From assembly GCA_024233625.1 (NCBI GenBank), contig JACKPJ010000005.1, positions 1-64,000 of the forward strand: 64,000 bases of DNA. The letters run 5' to 3'. The position numbers and the translations under genes are program-made. The notes beneath the pieces are model-generated. The model was not told the DNA's origin. It saw only the letters and a list, made by a program, of their open reading frames with translations, and did not search any database. Below are positions 8,735 through 17,689 of the stretch, piece by piece; the first letter of the stretch is position 1, and each line of letters starts with the position of its first letter. The DNA comes from Deltaproteobacteria bacterium. Lineage in GTDB: Bacteria; UBA10199; DSSB01.

Positions 8735-9916
8735 TTAACTTTCTAACGCCACAAGTCCAGGCAATTTTTTACCTTCTAAAAATTCCAAACTTGCCCCTCC
8801 CCCCGTTGATAAATGGGTCATTTTATCTGCAACTCCAGCAACTTTAACAGCAGCTAAAGAATCTCCTCCTCCGATAACCGACATAGCATTCGACTCGCTA
8901 ATCATTTTTGCCAGCTGCACGCTGCCTCTTGCAAACGAAGGAATTTCAAAAGCTCCCACTGGTCCATTCCAAAAAATAGTCTTCGCTCCGTACAAATGAT
9001 TTTTAAAATCTTCTAATGTTTTTGGACCGATATCGACTCCCATCCATTCTCCAGTAATTTCTTGACCCAAAGTCGTTCTTTTTTCACTTGCCTCATCTAA
9101 ACTTTTCGCTACCACATGATCCGAGGGTAAAACCAAGGGAATTCCTTTAACACGTGCCTTCTCAAGCATTTTTCTTGCTTGATGAAACTTATCACTTTCT
9201 ACAAGAGAAATTCCCACTCTTTGTCCTTGTGCTGCAAGAAAAGTATAAGCCATTGCCCCCCCAATTAATAGCACATCGACCTTCTTGAGAAAATTTTCTA
9301 TCACTGCAATTTTATCAGAGACTTTTGCCCCACCCAAGATAGCCACAAAAGGCCGAGGCGGCTCATTGAGTAATTGACTCAAAAATTTGACCTCTTTTTG
9401 TACCAAAAAACCGGCGGCTTTCTCCTGAACAAAGGCCAACATCCCCACAGTTGAAGCATGGGAGCGATGCATAGTTCCAAAAGCATCATTAATATAGACA
9501 TCACATAAGTTAGCCAGTTTACGTGCAAAATCGACATCGTTGGCTTCTTCACCAGGATCAAAACGAAGATTTTCTAACAAAATCAACTGATTGGGTTCAA
9601 GTTCTGAAGCCAATTTCCGCAAACCATCTCCTAAACCTGCGTCAGGGAAAATAACTTCGCGGTCAAGCAGTTTTGCGAGATGTTCTGCAACAGGAAGCAA
9701 ACTAAACTTAGGATTCACTTGACCCTTTGGACGCCCCAAATGAGAAGCCACAATCAACTTTGCACCTTTTTGCATCAAATATTTTATGGTCGGCAAAGAA
9801 GCCTTCATCCGAGAATCATCACTAATTTTTCCTTCTTTATCTAAAGGAACATTAAAATCGACTCGCAAAAAGACTCGCTTATTTTCTAATTGAAGGTCTT
9901 CACAACTGGGTAACAT
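8735..9916 (-). CDS. pgk: phosphoglycerate kinase
   Basis: Makes ATP from 1,3-bisphosphoglycerate and ADP in glycolysis. A full-length 393-residue enzyme. The N-terminal substrate-binding block reads R-V-D-F-N-V-P-L-D, followed by S-H-L-G-R-P-K-G, the I-N-D-A-F-G-T-M-H-R segment, and the C-terminal nucleotide-binding GGGDSLAAV and STGGGASLEFLEG motifs. It lies between gap (84 bases upstream) and tpiA, the classical lower-glycolysis order. Confidence 0.98.
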   Translation of the reverse strand: MLPSCEDLQLENKRVFLRVDFNVPLDKEGKISDDSRMKASLPTIKYLMQKGAKLIVASHLGRPKGQVNPKFSLLPVAEHLAKLLDREVIFPDAGLGDGLRKLASELEPNQLILLENLRFDPGEEANDVDFARKLANLCDVYINDAFGTMHRSHASTVGMLAFVQEKAAGFLVQKEVKFLSQLLNEPPRPFVAILGGAKVSDKIAVIENFLKKVDVLLIGGAMAYTFLAAQGQRVGISLVESDKFHQARKMLEKARVKGIPLVLPSDHVVAKSLDEASEKRTTLGQEITGEWMGVDIGPKTLEDFKNHLYGAKTIFWNGPVGAFEIPSFARGSVQLAKMISESNAMSVIGGGDSLAAVKVAGVADKMTHLSTGGGASLEFLEGKKLPGLVALES

Positions 9917-10000
9917 AGCAAAACCTATTTAAATAGATATTCATGCTTTTCACAAAGACTCATACGTCATTAGGAGTTGTTTGCAGATGAATACTTTCTT

Positions 10001-11002
10001 TTAGAGTCCTACAATATATTTTGTTAAATCAATCATCCTCTGACTAAAAGCTGTTTCATTATCGTACCAAGCCAAAACTTTAATCAAGTTTTTATCCATA
10101 ACATTTGTTGATAAGGCATCCACCACTGCAGAAAATTTAGAGCCATTAAAATCACCACTCACCAAAGGAGCCTCACAGTAATCCAAAATACCTTTTAGAC
10201 TAGAGTTAGCAGCTTCTTGGAAAAACTGATTAATTTGCTCAATTGAGCTTTCTTTTTTGACTTCCACAACCAAGTCAATCAAAGAAACATTAGGCGTAGG
10301 CACACGAATGGCCATCCCGTCGATTTTTCCTTTAAGATTGGGCAATACCAAGCCTAAAGCCTTAGCTGCTCCGGTCGTCGTTGGAATCTGATTGAGAGCT
10401 GCTGCACGTGAGCGTCGAAGGTCTTTATGTGACGCACAGATCAATCGCTGATCATTGGTATAGCTATGCACAGTCGTCATAAAGCCTTTCACAATTCCGA
10501 GCTTTTGATCCAAAATTTGAGCAACCGGGGCTAGACAATTGGTCGTACAAGAAGCATTGGAAACTAAGAAATGTTTTTCAGGATCGAAGTCTTGATGATT
10601 AATTCCATAGACAAGCGTTATATCACTATCTTTGCCTGGAGCACTTACGATCACGCGCTTGACTCCAGATGCTAAATGATCTTCTCCATGAGAACGGTCA
10701 CGAAAGCGGCCAGTACACTCTAAAACAATATCGACTTCACTTTGGCTCCAGTCAATGGCTTTAGGCTCTTGACCTTGGCTGCAATGAATTTTTTTTCCCT
10801 CAATAAAAATCGCGTCTTCACTAGTTTCTACATCAGCTTTTAAAGTCCCATGAACAGTATCATAGCGAATTAAATGCGCTAAAGTACCTGGAGGGGAAAG
10901 ATCATTGATTTGCACAACCTCAATATCAGGTTCTTCTAAACTTAAACGACAAACTGCACGGCCAATTCGGCCAAATCCATTAATACCAATGCGTATACTC
11001 AT
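10001..11002 (-). CDS. gap: glyceraldehyde-3-phosphate dehydrogenase (NAD type)
   Basis: Oxidises and phosphorylates glyceraldehyde-3-phosphate. The N-terminal Rossmann motif is GINGFGRIGR, with Asp34 in INDL at the ribose-binding position, which favours NAD over NADP. The active site is NASCTTNCLAP with catalytic Cys152. The C-terminal WYDNE is intact. Length is 333 residues. It heads the gap-pgk-tpiA-secG run and is separated from ribD upstream by an intrinsic terminator (11038-11078), so it probably has its own promoter in the 117-base gap. Confidence 0.98.
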   Translation of the reverse strand: MSIRIGINGFGRIGRAVCRLSLEEPDIEVVQINDLSPPGTLAHLIRYDTVHGTLKADVETSEDAIFIEGKKIHCSQGQEPKAIDWSQSEVDIVLECTGRFRDRSHGEDHLASGVKRVIVSAPGKDSDITLVYGINHQDFDPEKHFLVSNASCTTNCLAPVAQILDQKLGIVKGFMTTVHSYTNDQRLICASHKDLRRSRAAALNQIPTTTGAAKALGLVLPNLKGKIDGMAIRVPTPNVSLIDLVVEVKKESSIEQINQFFQEAANSSLKGILDYCEAPLVSGDFNGSKFSAVVDALSTNVMDKNLIKVLAWYDNETAFSQRMIDLTKYIVGL

Positions 11003-11037
11003 TTATTTTTTTCCTATTTTTTAAAGATAGTCCTAAA

Positions 11038-11078
11038 TAAAAAAACACCTCTCTTCTAACTGAGCATAAGACAGGTGT
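11038..11078 (-). terminator. intrinsic terminator after ribD
   Basis: On the minus strand ACACCT pairs with AGGTGT across a 22-base loop and is followed directly by a run of T residues. It separates ribD from gap. Confidence 0.6.
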
Positions 11079-11119
11079 CAATCAGGATAGTTTTTAAAAA
11101 AAATGCTTTATAAGCATAA

Positions 11120-12235
11120 TTATTTCTTGAAATATTTTAATAAAACATCCGAACCTACTTGCTGAATAGTTTGCAGATTCAAATTATTTTTCAAACTTTT
11201 TTGCCCTAGCGCTGAAAAAGCTGGCAAGGCATCCGAACCCAAGATCTTAGGAGCTACAAAATACCAAACTTCATTAAAAACTTCTTGCAAGACGAATTGT
11301 GTCCAAACTTTGGAACCACCCTCGACTATTAAACTTGTCACTCCCTTTTCACCCAATTTTTTTAGCAAGCTTTTCAAATTTAATTGGCCATTTTTTAGAT
11401 GAGGGAGACTTAAAAATTCAACGGTATGACTTTCCCACTTTGTATACTGATCTGAACCAAGTTTTTGAAGAGAACTAAACAATAAAGTCGGACGGTCATT
11501 TGGATGAAAAACTCTCGCTTGAGGGCTGGATTTGAATTGCGGATCTAAAATCACTCTTTGAGGTTGTCGAACAGGTAATTTTAGCCTCGCAGTAAGTTCA
11601 GGGTCATCTGCTTGAAGCGTTCCCACACCCACTAGAATCGCATCCACTTGGGATCTGAGTTGATGAACCTGATCACGAGATTCTTCTGAGGTGATCCATT
11701 TTGACTGGCCGTTAGCTAAAGCCACTCGACCATCCAAGGACGAAGCTACTTTTAAGATCACCCAAGGCAATTGATGAATGATCCAATAATTATAATATGG
11801 ATTCAAAGCCCGACACTTTTCTTCTAAAACTCCAACGACAACCTCAATACCCGCCTTTTTAAGAGCTAAAACTCCCTTGCCTGCGACTTGAGGATTGGGA
11901 TCTAAACAACCTACAACCACTTTTTTAACTTTGGATTCAATAATGGATTTTACACAAGGTGGCGTACGTTTTTTGGTATGACAACAAGGTTCTAAAGTAA
12001 CATAGAGAGTTGCCCCACGTGCAGATTTTGATTTTTTTAAAGCTGCGAGCTCCGCATGATCCTGACCAGCTCTCTGATGGAAAGCCTTGGCGATAAGTTT
12101 TTGCTCGAAAACAATGACTGCACCCACTCGAGGATTGGGAGATGTCCAGTTATAAGCTTTTTTTGCTTGTGAAATCGCCAGCCGCATCCACTTTTGATCA
12201 AGATCTTCTGTGGATTTTATACCTTGATTTGTCAT
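11120..12235 (-). CDS. ribD: bifunctional riboflavin biosynthesis deaminase/reductase
   Basis: Carries out two consecutive steps in riboflavin synthesis: deamination of the GTP-derived pyrimidine, then NADPH-dependent reduction of its ribosyl side chain. The N-terminal zinc-deaminase domain (about 1-150) shows H-A-E-L and P-C-C-H-T-K-K-R-T-P-P-C. The C-terminal half is the DHFR-like reductase with SLDGRVA...SKWITS and VEGGSKVW. Length is 371 residues. Its ATG overlaps the nrdR stop by four bases. No other rib gene lies in the window. Confidence 0.97.
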   Translation of the reverse strand: MTNQGIKSTEDLDQKWMRLAISQAKKAYNWTSPNPRVGAVIVFEQKLIAKAFHQRAGQDHAELAALKKSKSARGATLYVTLEPCCHTKKRTPPCVKSIIESKVKKVVVGCLDPNPQVAGKGVLALKKAGIEVVVGVLEEKCRALNPYYNYWIIHQLPWVILKVASSLDGRVALANGQSKWITSEESRDQVHQLRSQVDAILVGVGTLQADDPELTARLKLPVRQPQRVILDPQFKSSPQARVFHPNDRPTLLFSSLQKLGSDQYTKWESHTVEFLSLPHLKNGQLNLKSLLKKLGEKGVTSLIVEGGSKVWTQFVLQEVFNEVWYFVAPKILGSDALPAFSALGQKSLKNNLNLQTIQQVGSDVLLKYFKK

Positions 12236-12729
12236 TTAGGATCTACCAAACGAATCACAGACTTTCCTGCCTTAGAGCTTGTATTTTCATGATCCCGGAT
12301 TAATTCAACAAACTCGCCAATATCTTTGAAAGCACGATAGACACTTGCAAACCGCACATAAGCAACATCATCAAGTTTTCGAAGAGCATTCATCACTAAC
12401 TCGCCAATATAATTAGAATCGACCTCTTTTTCTCCTAAAGCAATTAATTGCATTTCGATATCAGTGACTGCTCCTTCAACCGTATCAATAGGAATGGGTC
12501 TTTTTTCACAAGCCTTTTGAAAACCCGACATAACCTTCATGCGATCAAAAGGTTCACGCCTGCCATCTTTCTTCACAACAAATGGAAGAGTTTCCTCAAC
12601 ACGCTCGTAAGTAGTATGTCTTTGATGACAAATTTCACACTCACGGCGACGACGGATCATCGTACCGTCTTTTCCAACGCGAGAATCAATGACTTTAGTT
12701 TCTAAATTGGAACAAAAAGGACATTTCAT
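12232..12729 (-). CDS. nrdR: transcriptional repressor NrdR
   Basis: Repressor of ribonucleotide reductase genes that senses ATP/dATP. Start set at the ATG of MKCPFC (12729) rather than the longer frame to 12828, because the family begins with the zinc ribbon. The longer frame would overlap glyA, whose stop is 13 bases upstream. Zinc ligands are CPFC and CEIC, followed by RRRRECEIC and the ATP-cone (from about residue 45). Length is 165 residues. Downstream overlap with ribD indicates a glyA-nrdR-ribD operon, a gene order common in deltaproteobacteria. Confidence 0.96.
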   Translation of the reverse strand: MKCPFCSNLETKVIDSRVGKDGTMIRRRRECEICHQRHTTYERVEETLPFVVKKDGRREPFDRMKVMSGFQKACEKRPIPIDTVEGAVTDIEMQLIALGEKEVDSNYIGELVMNALRKLDDVAYVRFASVYRAFKDIGEFVELIRDHENTSSKAGKSVIRLVDPK

Positions 12730-12742
12730 AGATTCATCTAAA

Positions 12743-13981
12743 CTAGGTACGATAGAGAGGGAAAGACTCACACAAAGCGTAAACTTCCTGTTTGATTTTC
12801 TCCTGAAGATCGACATTATTGATGTCATTCAACACTTGAACAATCCATTGTCCAACTTGTTGCATTTCGTCTTCTTGAAAACCACGCGTGGTTAAAGCGG
12901 GTGTACCAATACGAATACCTGAAGTAATAAACGGTGAGCGTTTTTCTCTAGGCACTGTATTTTTATTAACAGTAATTCCGGATCTTTCTAAAGCTTCTTC
13001 AGCATCTTTTCCAGTATAAGATTTTTCAGAAAGATCCATTAAAATTAAATGGTTATCAGTTCCACCCGAAACCAAACGAAAACCCTGCTCAATCAATAAA
13101 TCACCTAAGCTCTGAGCATTTTTGATAATTTGCTGACAATATCCCTTATAGTCATCTTGCAAGGCTTCTTTAAATGCAACAGCTTTTGCAGCAATGACAT
13201 GCATCAGCGGTCCCCCCTGAATACCCGGAAAAATTCGACTATTGACCTTTTTAGCAAGATCCTGTTTCATCATAATCATACCGCCACGTGGACCACGAAG
13301 GGTTTTATGCGTCGTCGTTGTTACATATTCGCAATAAGGAACTGGGTCCGGATGCAATCCAGTGGCTACCAAACCAGCTGGATGTGCAATATCCGCCAAG
13401 ATCACAGCACCAACTTCATCAGCAATTTCGCGAAACTTCGAAAAGTCAATCTTACGTGGATACGCCGAAGCTCCCACCACAATCATTTTTGGCTGATGTT
13501 TTTTGGCAAGGTCACGAATTTCATCAAAATCGAGAAGCTCGCTTTCCTCATTAACTCCATAGGTCACTGCATTAAAAAGCAAACCTGAAAAATTAACTTT
13601 TGCTCCATGAGTTAAATGACCACCATGAGATAAACTCATACCTAAAATGGTATCTCCTGCATTAAGCGCAGCCAAATAAACGGCCATATTGGCTTGTGAT
13701 CCTGAATGCGGCTGCACATTGACGGCTTCTACTCCAAAAAGTTCCTTGGCCCTTTGCTGCGCAAGTTCTTCGACAATATCTACATACTCACAACCGCCAT
13801 AATACCTTTTGTGCGGATAACCTTCGGCATATTTGTTAGTCATAATGCTACCAACAGCTTCCATCACTGCAGGACTAACATAATTTTCGCTAGCAATCAT
13901 CTCAAGCTTATATTCTTGACGTTCCAGCTCATCTTGAATGGCTTGAAACACTTGTGGATCGGTTGATTTTAGTGAGGACAT
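12743..13981 (-). CDS. glyA: serine hydroxymethyltransferase
   Basis: A PLP enzyme that converts serine and tetrahydrofolate to glycine and 5,10-methylene-THF, the main source of one-carbon units. The PLP lysine is Lys226 in TTTTHKTLRGPRGG. Other hallmarks are ASENYVS and NVQPHSGSQAN near the N-terminus. Length is 412 residues, and it is full length. It lies 90 bases downstream of rpiB and immediately upstream of nrdR on the same strand. Confidence 0.98.
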   Translation of the reverse strand: MSSLKSTDPQVFQAIQDELERQEYKLEMIASENYVSPAVMEAVGSIMTNKYAEGYPHKRYYGGCEYVDIVEELAQQRAKELFGVEAVNVQPHSGSQANMAVYLAALNAGDTILGMSLSHGGHLTHGAKVNFSGLLFNAVTYGVNEESELLDFDEIRDLAKKHQPKMIVVGASAYPRKIDFSKFREIADEVGAVILADIAHPAGLVATGLHPDPVPYCEYVTTTTHKTLRGPRGGMIMMKQDLAKKVNSRIFPGIQGGPLMHVIAAKAVAFKEALQDDYKGYCQQIIKNAQSLGDLLIEQGFRLVSGGTDNHLILMDLSEKSYTGKDAEEALERSGITVNKNTVPREKRSPFITSGIRIGTPALTTRGFQEDEMQQVGQWIVQVLNDINNVDLQEKIKQEVYALCESFPLYRT

Positions 13982-14071
13982 TTTATTTACCTTTAAAAAT
14001 TAAATCGATTATAAAGATTAAAAATTAACTTTCTAATGGATTTTTATTAGCATCTCTTTAAAACTTGGTTA

Positions 14072-14521
14072 CTACTTAAAGTTTTCTTCTTCAATCTCAG
14101 ATATTTTTGCAAGACGTCGAGAATGACGAGCATTTTCAAAAGGAGTTTCTAACCAAGTTCTAATGATATCTAGAGCGTTCTCGGCCTCAAGAACCCGACC
14201 TCCCAAAGCAATGACATTGACGTTATTATGGGCCTTACTCATCTTTGCGCTATGAATATCCGGCAATACCGCTGCTCGTACGCCTTTAAATTTATTTGCT
14301 ACAATCGCCATACCTATCCCAGTGCCACAAAGAAGAATGCCTCCATCGACTTTTTGCGTAGAAACCATTTGTGCAACCTTTAAAGCATAATCGGGATAAT
14401 CGACTGAATCTTCGGAGTCAGAACCCAAATCAAGATATGAGATTTTATTCTTGGATAAATAATCTAAGATTGACTTTTTAAGCGGGTATCCCCCATGGTC
14501 AGTAGCAATTGCAAGTTTCAT
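14072..14521 (-). CDS. rpiB: ribose-5-phosphate isomerase B
   Basis: RpiB/LacA-type isomerase interconverting ribose-5-phosphate and ribulose-5-phosphate. Signatures are ATDHGGYPLK at the N-terminus, DYPDYA, the GILLCGTGIGM active-site loop with catalytic Cys, and the H-N-N-V-N segment. Length is 149 residues. The rpiB-glyA neighbourhood is typical of deltaproteobacteria. It probably starts the transcript for the downstream glyA-nrdR-ribD genes; 187 bases separate it from acpP. Confidence 0.96.
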   Translation of the reverse strand: MKLAIATDHGGYPLKKSILDYLSKNKISYLDLGSDSEDSVDYPDYALKVAQMVSTQKVDGGILLCGTGIGMAIVANKFKGVRAAVLPDIHSAKMSKAHNNVNVIALGGRVLEAENALDIIRTWLETPFENARHSRRLAKISEIEEENFK

Positions 14522-14664
14522 CTTAGGGTACCTTTCATGACCCCTAATTAAGCTAAATAAATATTGAAGCTCCTAAAAACACCGATAGGTCTTTAATTTA
14601 GTGAACTATTCTAAATAAATTAATTAAATGATTCAATTAAGCAGCATCAGAGAAGTATTTGAAA

Positions 14665-14688
14665 GTTATTTTTTATACAAAAAATAAC
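14665..14688 (-). terminator. AT-rich hairpin after acpP, possible terminator
   Basis: A perfect 10-bp inverted repeat (GTTATTTTTT / AAAAAATAAC) with a 4-base loop, 21 bases past the acpP stop. It has no long T tract after it on the minus strand and only one G-C pair region at its base, so terminator function is weakly supported. Confidence 0.3.
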
Positions 14689-14708
14689 ATTTTTAAAGTT
14701 TTTTAAAC

Positions 14709-14945
14709 CTATTGTTGAAGACGATTACGGACATAATCAATAATATCCTGTACTGTAACAATTTTTTCTGCGTCTTCGTCAGGAATCTCCATCTCAAAAT
14801 CTTCTTCCATTGCCATAACTAACTCAACAATATCTAATGAATCAGCTCCCATATCATCAACCAATGAAGCACTGTTTTGCACTTCATCAACATCCAAATT
14901 GAGCTGCTCGGCAATAATTGCTTTTATTTTATTTTCGATGGACAT
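14709..14945 (-). CDS. acpP: acyl carrier protein
   Basis: Carries growing acyl chains in fatty acid synthesis on a phosphopantetheine arm attached to the Ser of G-A-D-S-L-D. It is a four-helix acidic protein of 78 residues. Start chosen at the ATG before SIENKIKAII (14945), preceded by GGGGGCGGG. A GTG at 14969 would add eight residues unlike other ACPs. It lies 27 bases downstream of rpmF. The plsX, fabH, fabD and fabG genes that usually sit between rpmF and acpP are absent here. Confidence 0.96.
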   Translation of the reverse strand: MSIENKIKAIIAEQLNLDVDEVQNSASLVDDMGADSLDIVELVMAMEEDFEMEIPDEDAEKIVTVQDIIDYVRNRLQQ

Positions 14946-14972
14946 CCCGCCCCCCACCGAGACTTTCACTAT

Positions 14973-15158
14973 TTAAAACCCCTCTTCTAAGTGAAGTACA
15001 TCAATCTTTTTATATTGCCCACAATTAGAGCAAACACAATGTGGTAACTTAGGAGCTTGACAATTAGGGCATGCAGATGGATTTGTTGCCGTTAACTTAT
15101 GTGAAGAACGTCTCATATCTCGTCTGGATTTTGATTTTTTTCGCTTTGGTACTGGCAT
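14973..15158 (-). CDS. rpmF: 50S ribosomal protein L32
   Basis: A 61-residue zinc-type L32. It has a basic N-terminus (PVPKRKKSKSRRDMRR) followed by CPNC and CSNC, the four zinc ligands. The C-terminal tail is unusually acidic (LHLEEGF). It is the first gene of the minus-strand run, with acpP immediately downstream. Confidence 0.96.
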   Translation of the reverse strand: MPVPKRKKSKSRRDMRRSSHKLTATNPSACPNCQAPKLPHCVCSNCGQYKKIDVLHLEEGF

Positions 15159-15210
15159 AATTTACTCGTTTTTTAAGTCAAAATTATTAAAAAATAATTA
15201 TTTTTTTTGC

Positions 15211-15230
15211 TGGAGCCTACTATAGCTCCA
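15211..15230. repeat. short dyad in the rpmF/dapF divergent promoter region
   Basis: TGGAGC and GCTCCA are a perfect 6-bp inverted repeat with 8 bases between. On the minus strand TATAGT lies inside the spacer. It could be an operator or a small hairpin in the leader; nothing decides between these. Confidence 0.3.
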
Positions 15231-15303
15231 AAATATTGTCAATCAGTGAAACCATTAAGTTTCTTACTTGATCACAAAATATAAAGGCATTATACAAAGA
15301 ATT

Positions 15304-16140
15304 ATGTCTATTCAACTAAAATTTAGCAAAATGCACGGTATTGGAAACGATTTTATTGTCGTTGATAACACACAGTCTTCTTATCCTGATTTATCAAACT
15401 ATGCCAAAGAGCTTTGTGATCGACGTTTTGGCATTGGTTGTGACCAGTTACTAATCATTCAACCTTCAAATATGGCTGATTTCAAAATGGAAATCTTTAA
15501 TGCGGATGGGTCCCAAGTCGAGATGTGTGGAAATGGCATTCGCTGCATTGCTAAATACATCTCTGATCATGGGCTTAGTCAAAAAAACTCTCTAAATATC
15601 GAAACCCTAGCAGGAATTATTAAGCCGAAGTTACTCGCAGATCTCGTCGAAGTCGACATGGGAGAACCCATCTTATCCGCCAAAGAAATTCCAACAACTC
15701 TTGAAGGTAAAATCATCTCATATCCACTGAAAATCGATGACCAAGAATATGCGATTACTTGCGTAAGCATGGGAAATCCACACTGTGTGATTTTCGTCGA
15801 AGATGTTGATAATTTCCCTGTGACATCTCTTGGACCGAAGCTGGAACATCACAAACTCTTCCCTCAACGTTGCAACATCGAATTTATTGAAGTCATCAAC
15901 GACCGGCACCTAAAAATGCGGGTTTGGGAACGCGGGTCGGGAGAAACTCTTGCATGTGGCACGGGAGCTTGCGCTTCTCTGGTTGCTGCCGTTTTAAATC
16001 AAAAATCTCAGCGCGAAGCCAAATTAGAATTACGAGGCGGTAACTTGAATATTTTGTGGCAAGAAGCCAATAATCATGTTTATATGACCGGGCCCGCAGT
16101 GGAAGTTTATTCCGGAGAAATTAAACTTACTAGGCCCTAG
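15304..16140 (+). CDS. dapF: diaminopimelate epimerase
   Basis: Converts LL- to meso-diaminopimelate for lysine and peptidoglycan. A two-base cofactor-free racemase. The two catalytic Cys are in E-M-C-G-N-G-I-R-C and A-C-G-T-G-A-C-A-S. The N-terminus KMHGIGNDF is canonical, and start 15304 is chosen from it; an upstream TTG at 15268 would add 12 unlikely residues. Product is 278 residues. First gene of dapF-dapA-hypothetical-dapB. Confidence 0.97.
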   Translation: MSIQLKFSKMHGIGNDFIVVDNTQSSYPDLSNYAKELCDRRFGIGCDQLLIIQPSNMADFKMEIFNADGSQVEMCGNGIRCIAKYISDHGLSQKNSLNIETLAGIIKPKLLADLVEVDMGEPILSAKEIPTTLEGKIISYPLKIDDQEYAITCVSMGNPHCVIFVEDVDNFPVTSLGPKLEHHKLFPQRCNIEFIEVINDRHLKMRVWERGSGETLACGTGACASLVAAVLNQKSQREAKLELRGGNLNILWQEANNHVYMTGPAVEVYSGEIKLTRP

Positions 16141-16182
16141 ATTCCACATCCAAGAAATCTAAGGTTAATTTAAGAGGATACT

Positions 16183-17085
16183 ATGTTTTATGGATCAGGA
16201 GTCGCACTCGTCACTCCATTTAAAGATGGCAAAATTGACGAAAAAGCGCTTACTCAACTCATTGAAGAACAAATTACAACAGGAACAGATTTCTTAGTTC
16301 CCTGCGGAACCACAGGTGAATCCCCTACACTCTCTCATGAAGAACATGATTGGATCATCGAACATAGTGTAAAAATCGCTCAAGGGCGCATTAAAGTTCT
16401 TGCTGGAGCAGGCTCCAACTCGACTGCTGAAGCCATTCGCCTTACTCAACACGCAAAGGAAGTTGGAGCCGACGGAACTCTTCAAATCACTCCTTATTAC
16501 AATAAACCGACACAAGATGGACTCCTTGCACATTTTGAGGCTATTCACGAAGCAGTCGATTTACCTATCGTTTTATATAATGTTCCTGGACGAACGAGCG
16601 TTAATCTTCTTCCCGAAACAGTCACTCAACTTGCCAAGTTCAAAAATATTATTGGCATTAAAGAGGCCAGCGGATCTCTTGAACAAGTTTCGCAAATTAT
16701 CGAAGGCTGCTCATCTGACTTTATTGTGCTTTCCGGAGAAGATAGTTTGACTTTTCCAATGTTAAGCCTGGGAGTCAAAGGTGCGATCTCGGTGACGGCA
16801 AACCTTGTTCCAAAACTCTGCGCCGAAATGTTTCACTGTTTAGGCATCAGCCGGCATGGCACCCAAATGACAAAAAATCCTAACTGGGAAAAAGCGCGCG
16901 AAATCCACTTCAAGTTGTCCGAAATTAATCGCACGCTTTTTATTGCAACAAACCCCATCCCCATTAAAAGCGCCTTAGCCATGACTGGTAAAATTAAAGA
17001 TGAGTTACGACTTCCTTTAACTTCACTAAAAGGAGAAAAACGCCAAGCTTTGGAGAATGCGCTGGTTAATCTCCAACTCATTTAA
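16183..17085 (+). CDS. dapA: 4-hydroxy-tetrahydrodipicolinate synthase
   Basis: Condenses pyruvate with aspartate semialdehyde in the first committed lysine step. TIM-barrel Schiff-base enzyme with GTTGESPTL, Tyr132 in LYNVPGRT and the Schiff-base Lys160 in GIKEASGS. Length is 300 residues. The C-terminal helical part carries a slightly extended segment (SRHGTQMTKNPNW) compared with typical enzymes. Start has a good ribosome-binding site (AGAGGA). It follows dapF by 42 bases. Confidence 0.97.
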   Translation: MFYGSGVALVTPFKDGKIDEKALTQLIEEQITTGTDFLVPCGTTGESPTLSHEEHDWIIEHSVKIAQGRIKVLAGAGSNSTAEAIRLTQHAKEVGADGTLQITPYYNKPTQDGLLAHFEAIHEAVDLPIVLYNVPGRTSVNLLPETVTQLAKFKNIIGIKEASGSLEQVSQIIEGCSSDFIVLSGEDSLTFPMLSLGVKGAISVTANLVPKLCAEMFHCLGISRHGTQMTKNPNWEKAREIHFKLSEINRTLFIATNPIPIKSALAMTGKIKDELRLPLTSLKGEKRQALENALVNLQLI

Positions 17086-17095
17086 TTGAAATGAA

Positions 17096-17665
17096 ATGGA
17101 AAAAATAATCTCTCACCGTCGTTTAAAATTAAAATTTCATTTTTTTATCATGAGTGCTATTTTTTTAGCCTCTGCATTAAATACAATACCTACTTATAGC
17201 AAAGTTCTCCAAGAAAACTACAGCGATCAAGAAGCTGGTTTTCGCATTTCTTCACCCAACGAAAAATGGAAATTCATACCACTTGCTTCAAACTCTAGCC
17301 CTGTCCGAGCAATGCTAAGATATGAAAGCCCCATCAATCAATTTTATCCCAATATCAATGTCCTCGTGATTAACCTATACAATGATGAAAAAAAATTAGA
17401 AGAATGGTTAGAAGATGAACTCACAAAACTTCCTGAACATATTCAGCTAATTGAGAAAAAAAAGATCGCCTTTCAGGAAATTCCTGGCTATGAACTCAAA
17501 TTAGTCGACAAAAAGGCTTCATTAATCTTTTTGCAAAGGACTTTTATTATTGGCAAAAAACGCTATATTTTAAATGCTGTCGCAAAAACAGAAGCTTTTT
17601 TAAGGTTTTCAAACGAGTTTACGCAAGCCTTTGATAGTTTCGTATTGATTAAACTCATTGATTAA
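17096..17665 (+). CDS. small exported protein, PsbP/DUF1795-like
   Basis: A 189-residue protein with a hydrophobic segment near residues 16-36 (FFIMSAIFLASAL) that looks like a signal peptide. The mature part has the pattern of the PsbP/DcrB/DUF1795 fold: an N-terminal 'GFRISSPNEKW' block, a central region with basic and acidic helices, and a C-terminal strand-helix ending in FDSFVLI. The function of such proteins is mostly unknown. It sits between dapA (11-base gap) and dapB (24-base gap) in the lysine operon, but nothing shows a role in lysine synthesis. Another protein of the same type is at 58290-58808. Confidence 0.65.
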   Translation: MEKIISHRRLKLKFHFFIMSAIFLASALNTIPTYSKVLQENYSDQEAGFRISSPNEKWKFIPLASNSSPVRAMLRYESPINQFYPNINVLVINLYNDEKKLEEWLEDELTKLPEHIQLIEKKKIAFQEIPGYELKLVDKKASLIFLQRTFIIGKKRYILNAVAKTEAFLRFSNEFTQAFDSFVLIKLID

Positions 17666-17689
17666 GTAAACCAAGCAGGAGAAAAAAGT

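Noticed and set aside
12730..12828. N-terminal extension of NrdR up to 12828
   Set aside because: It overlaps the end of glyA in another frame, and the family starts with the MKCPFC zinc ribbon.
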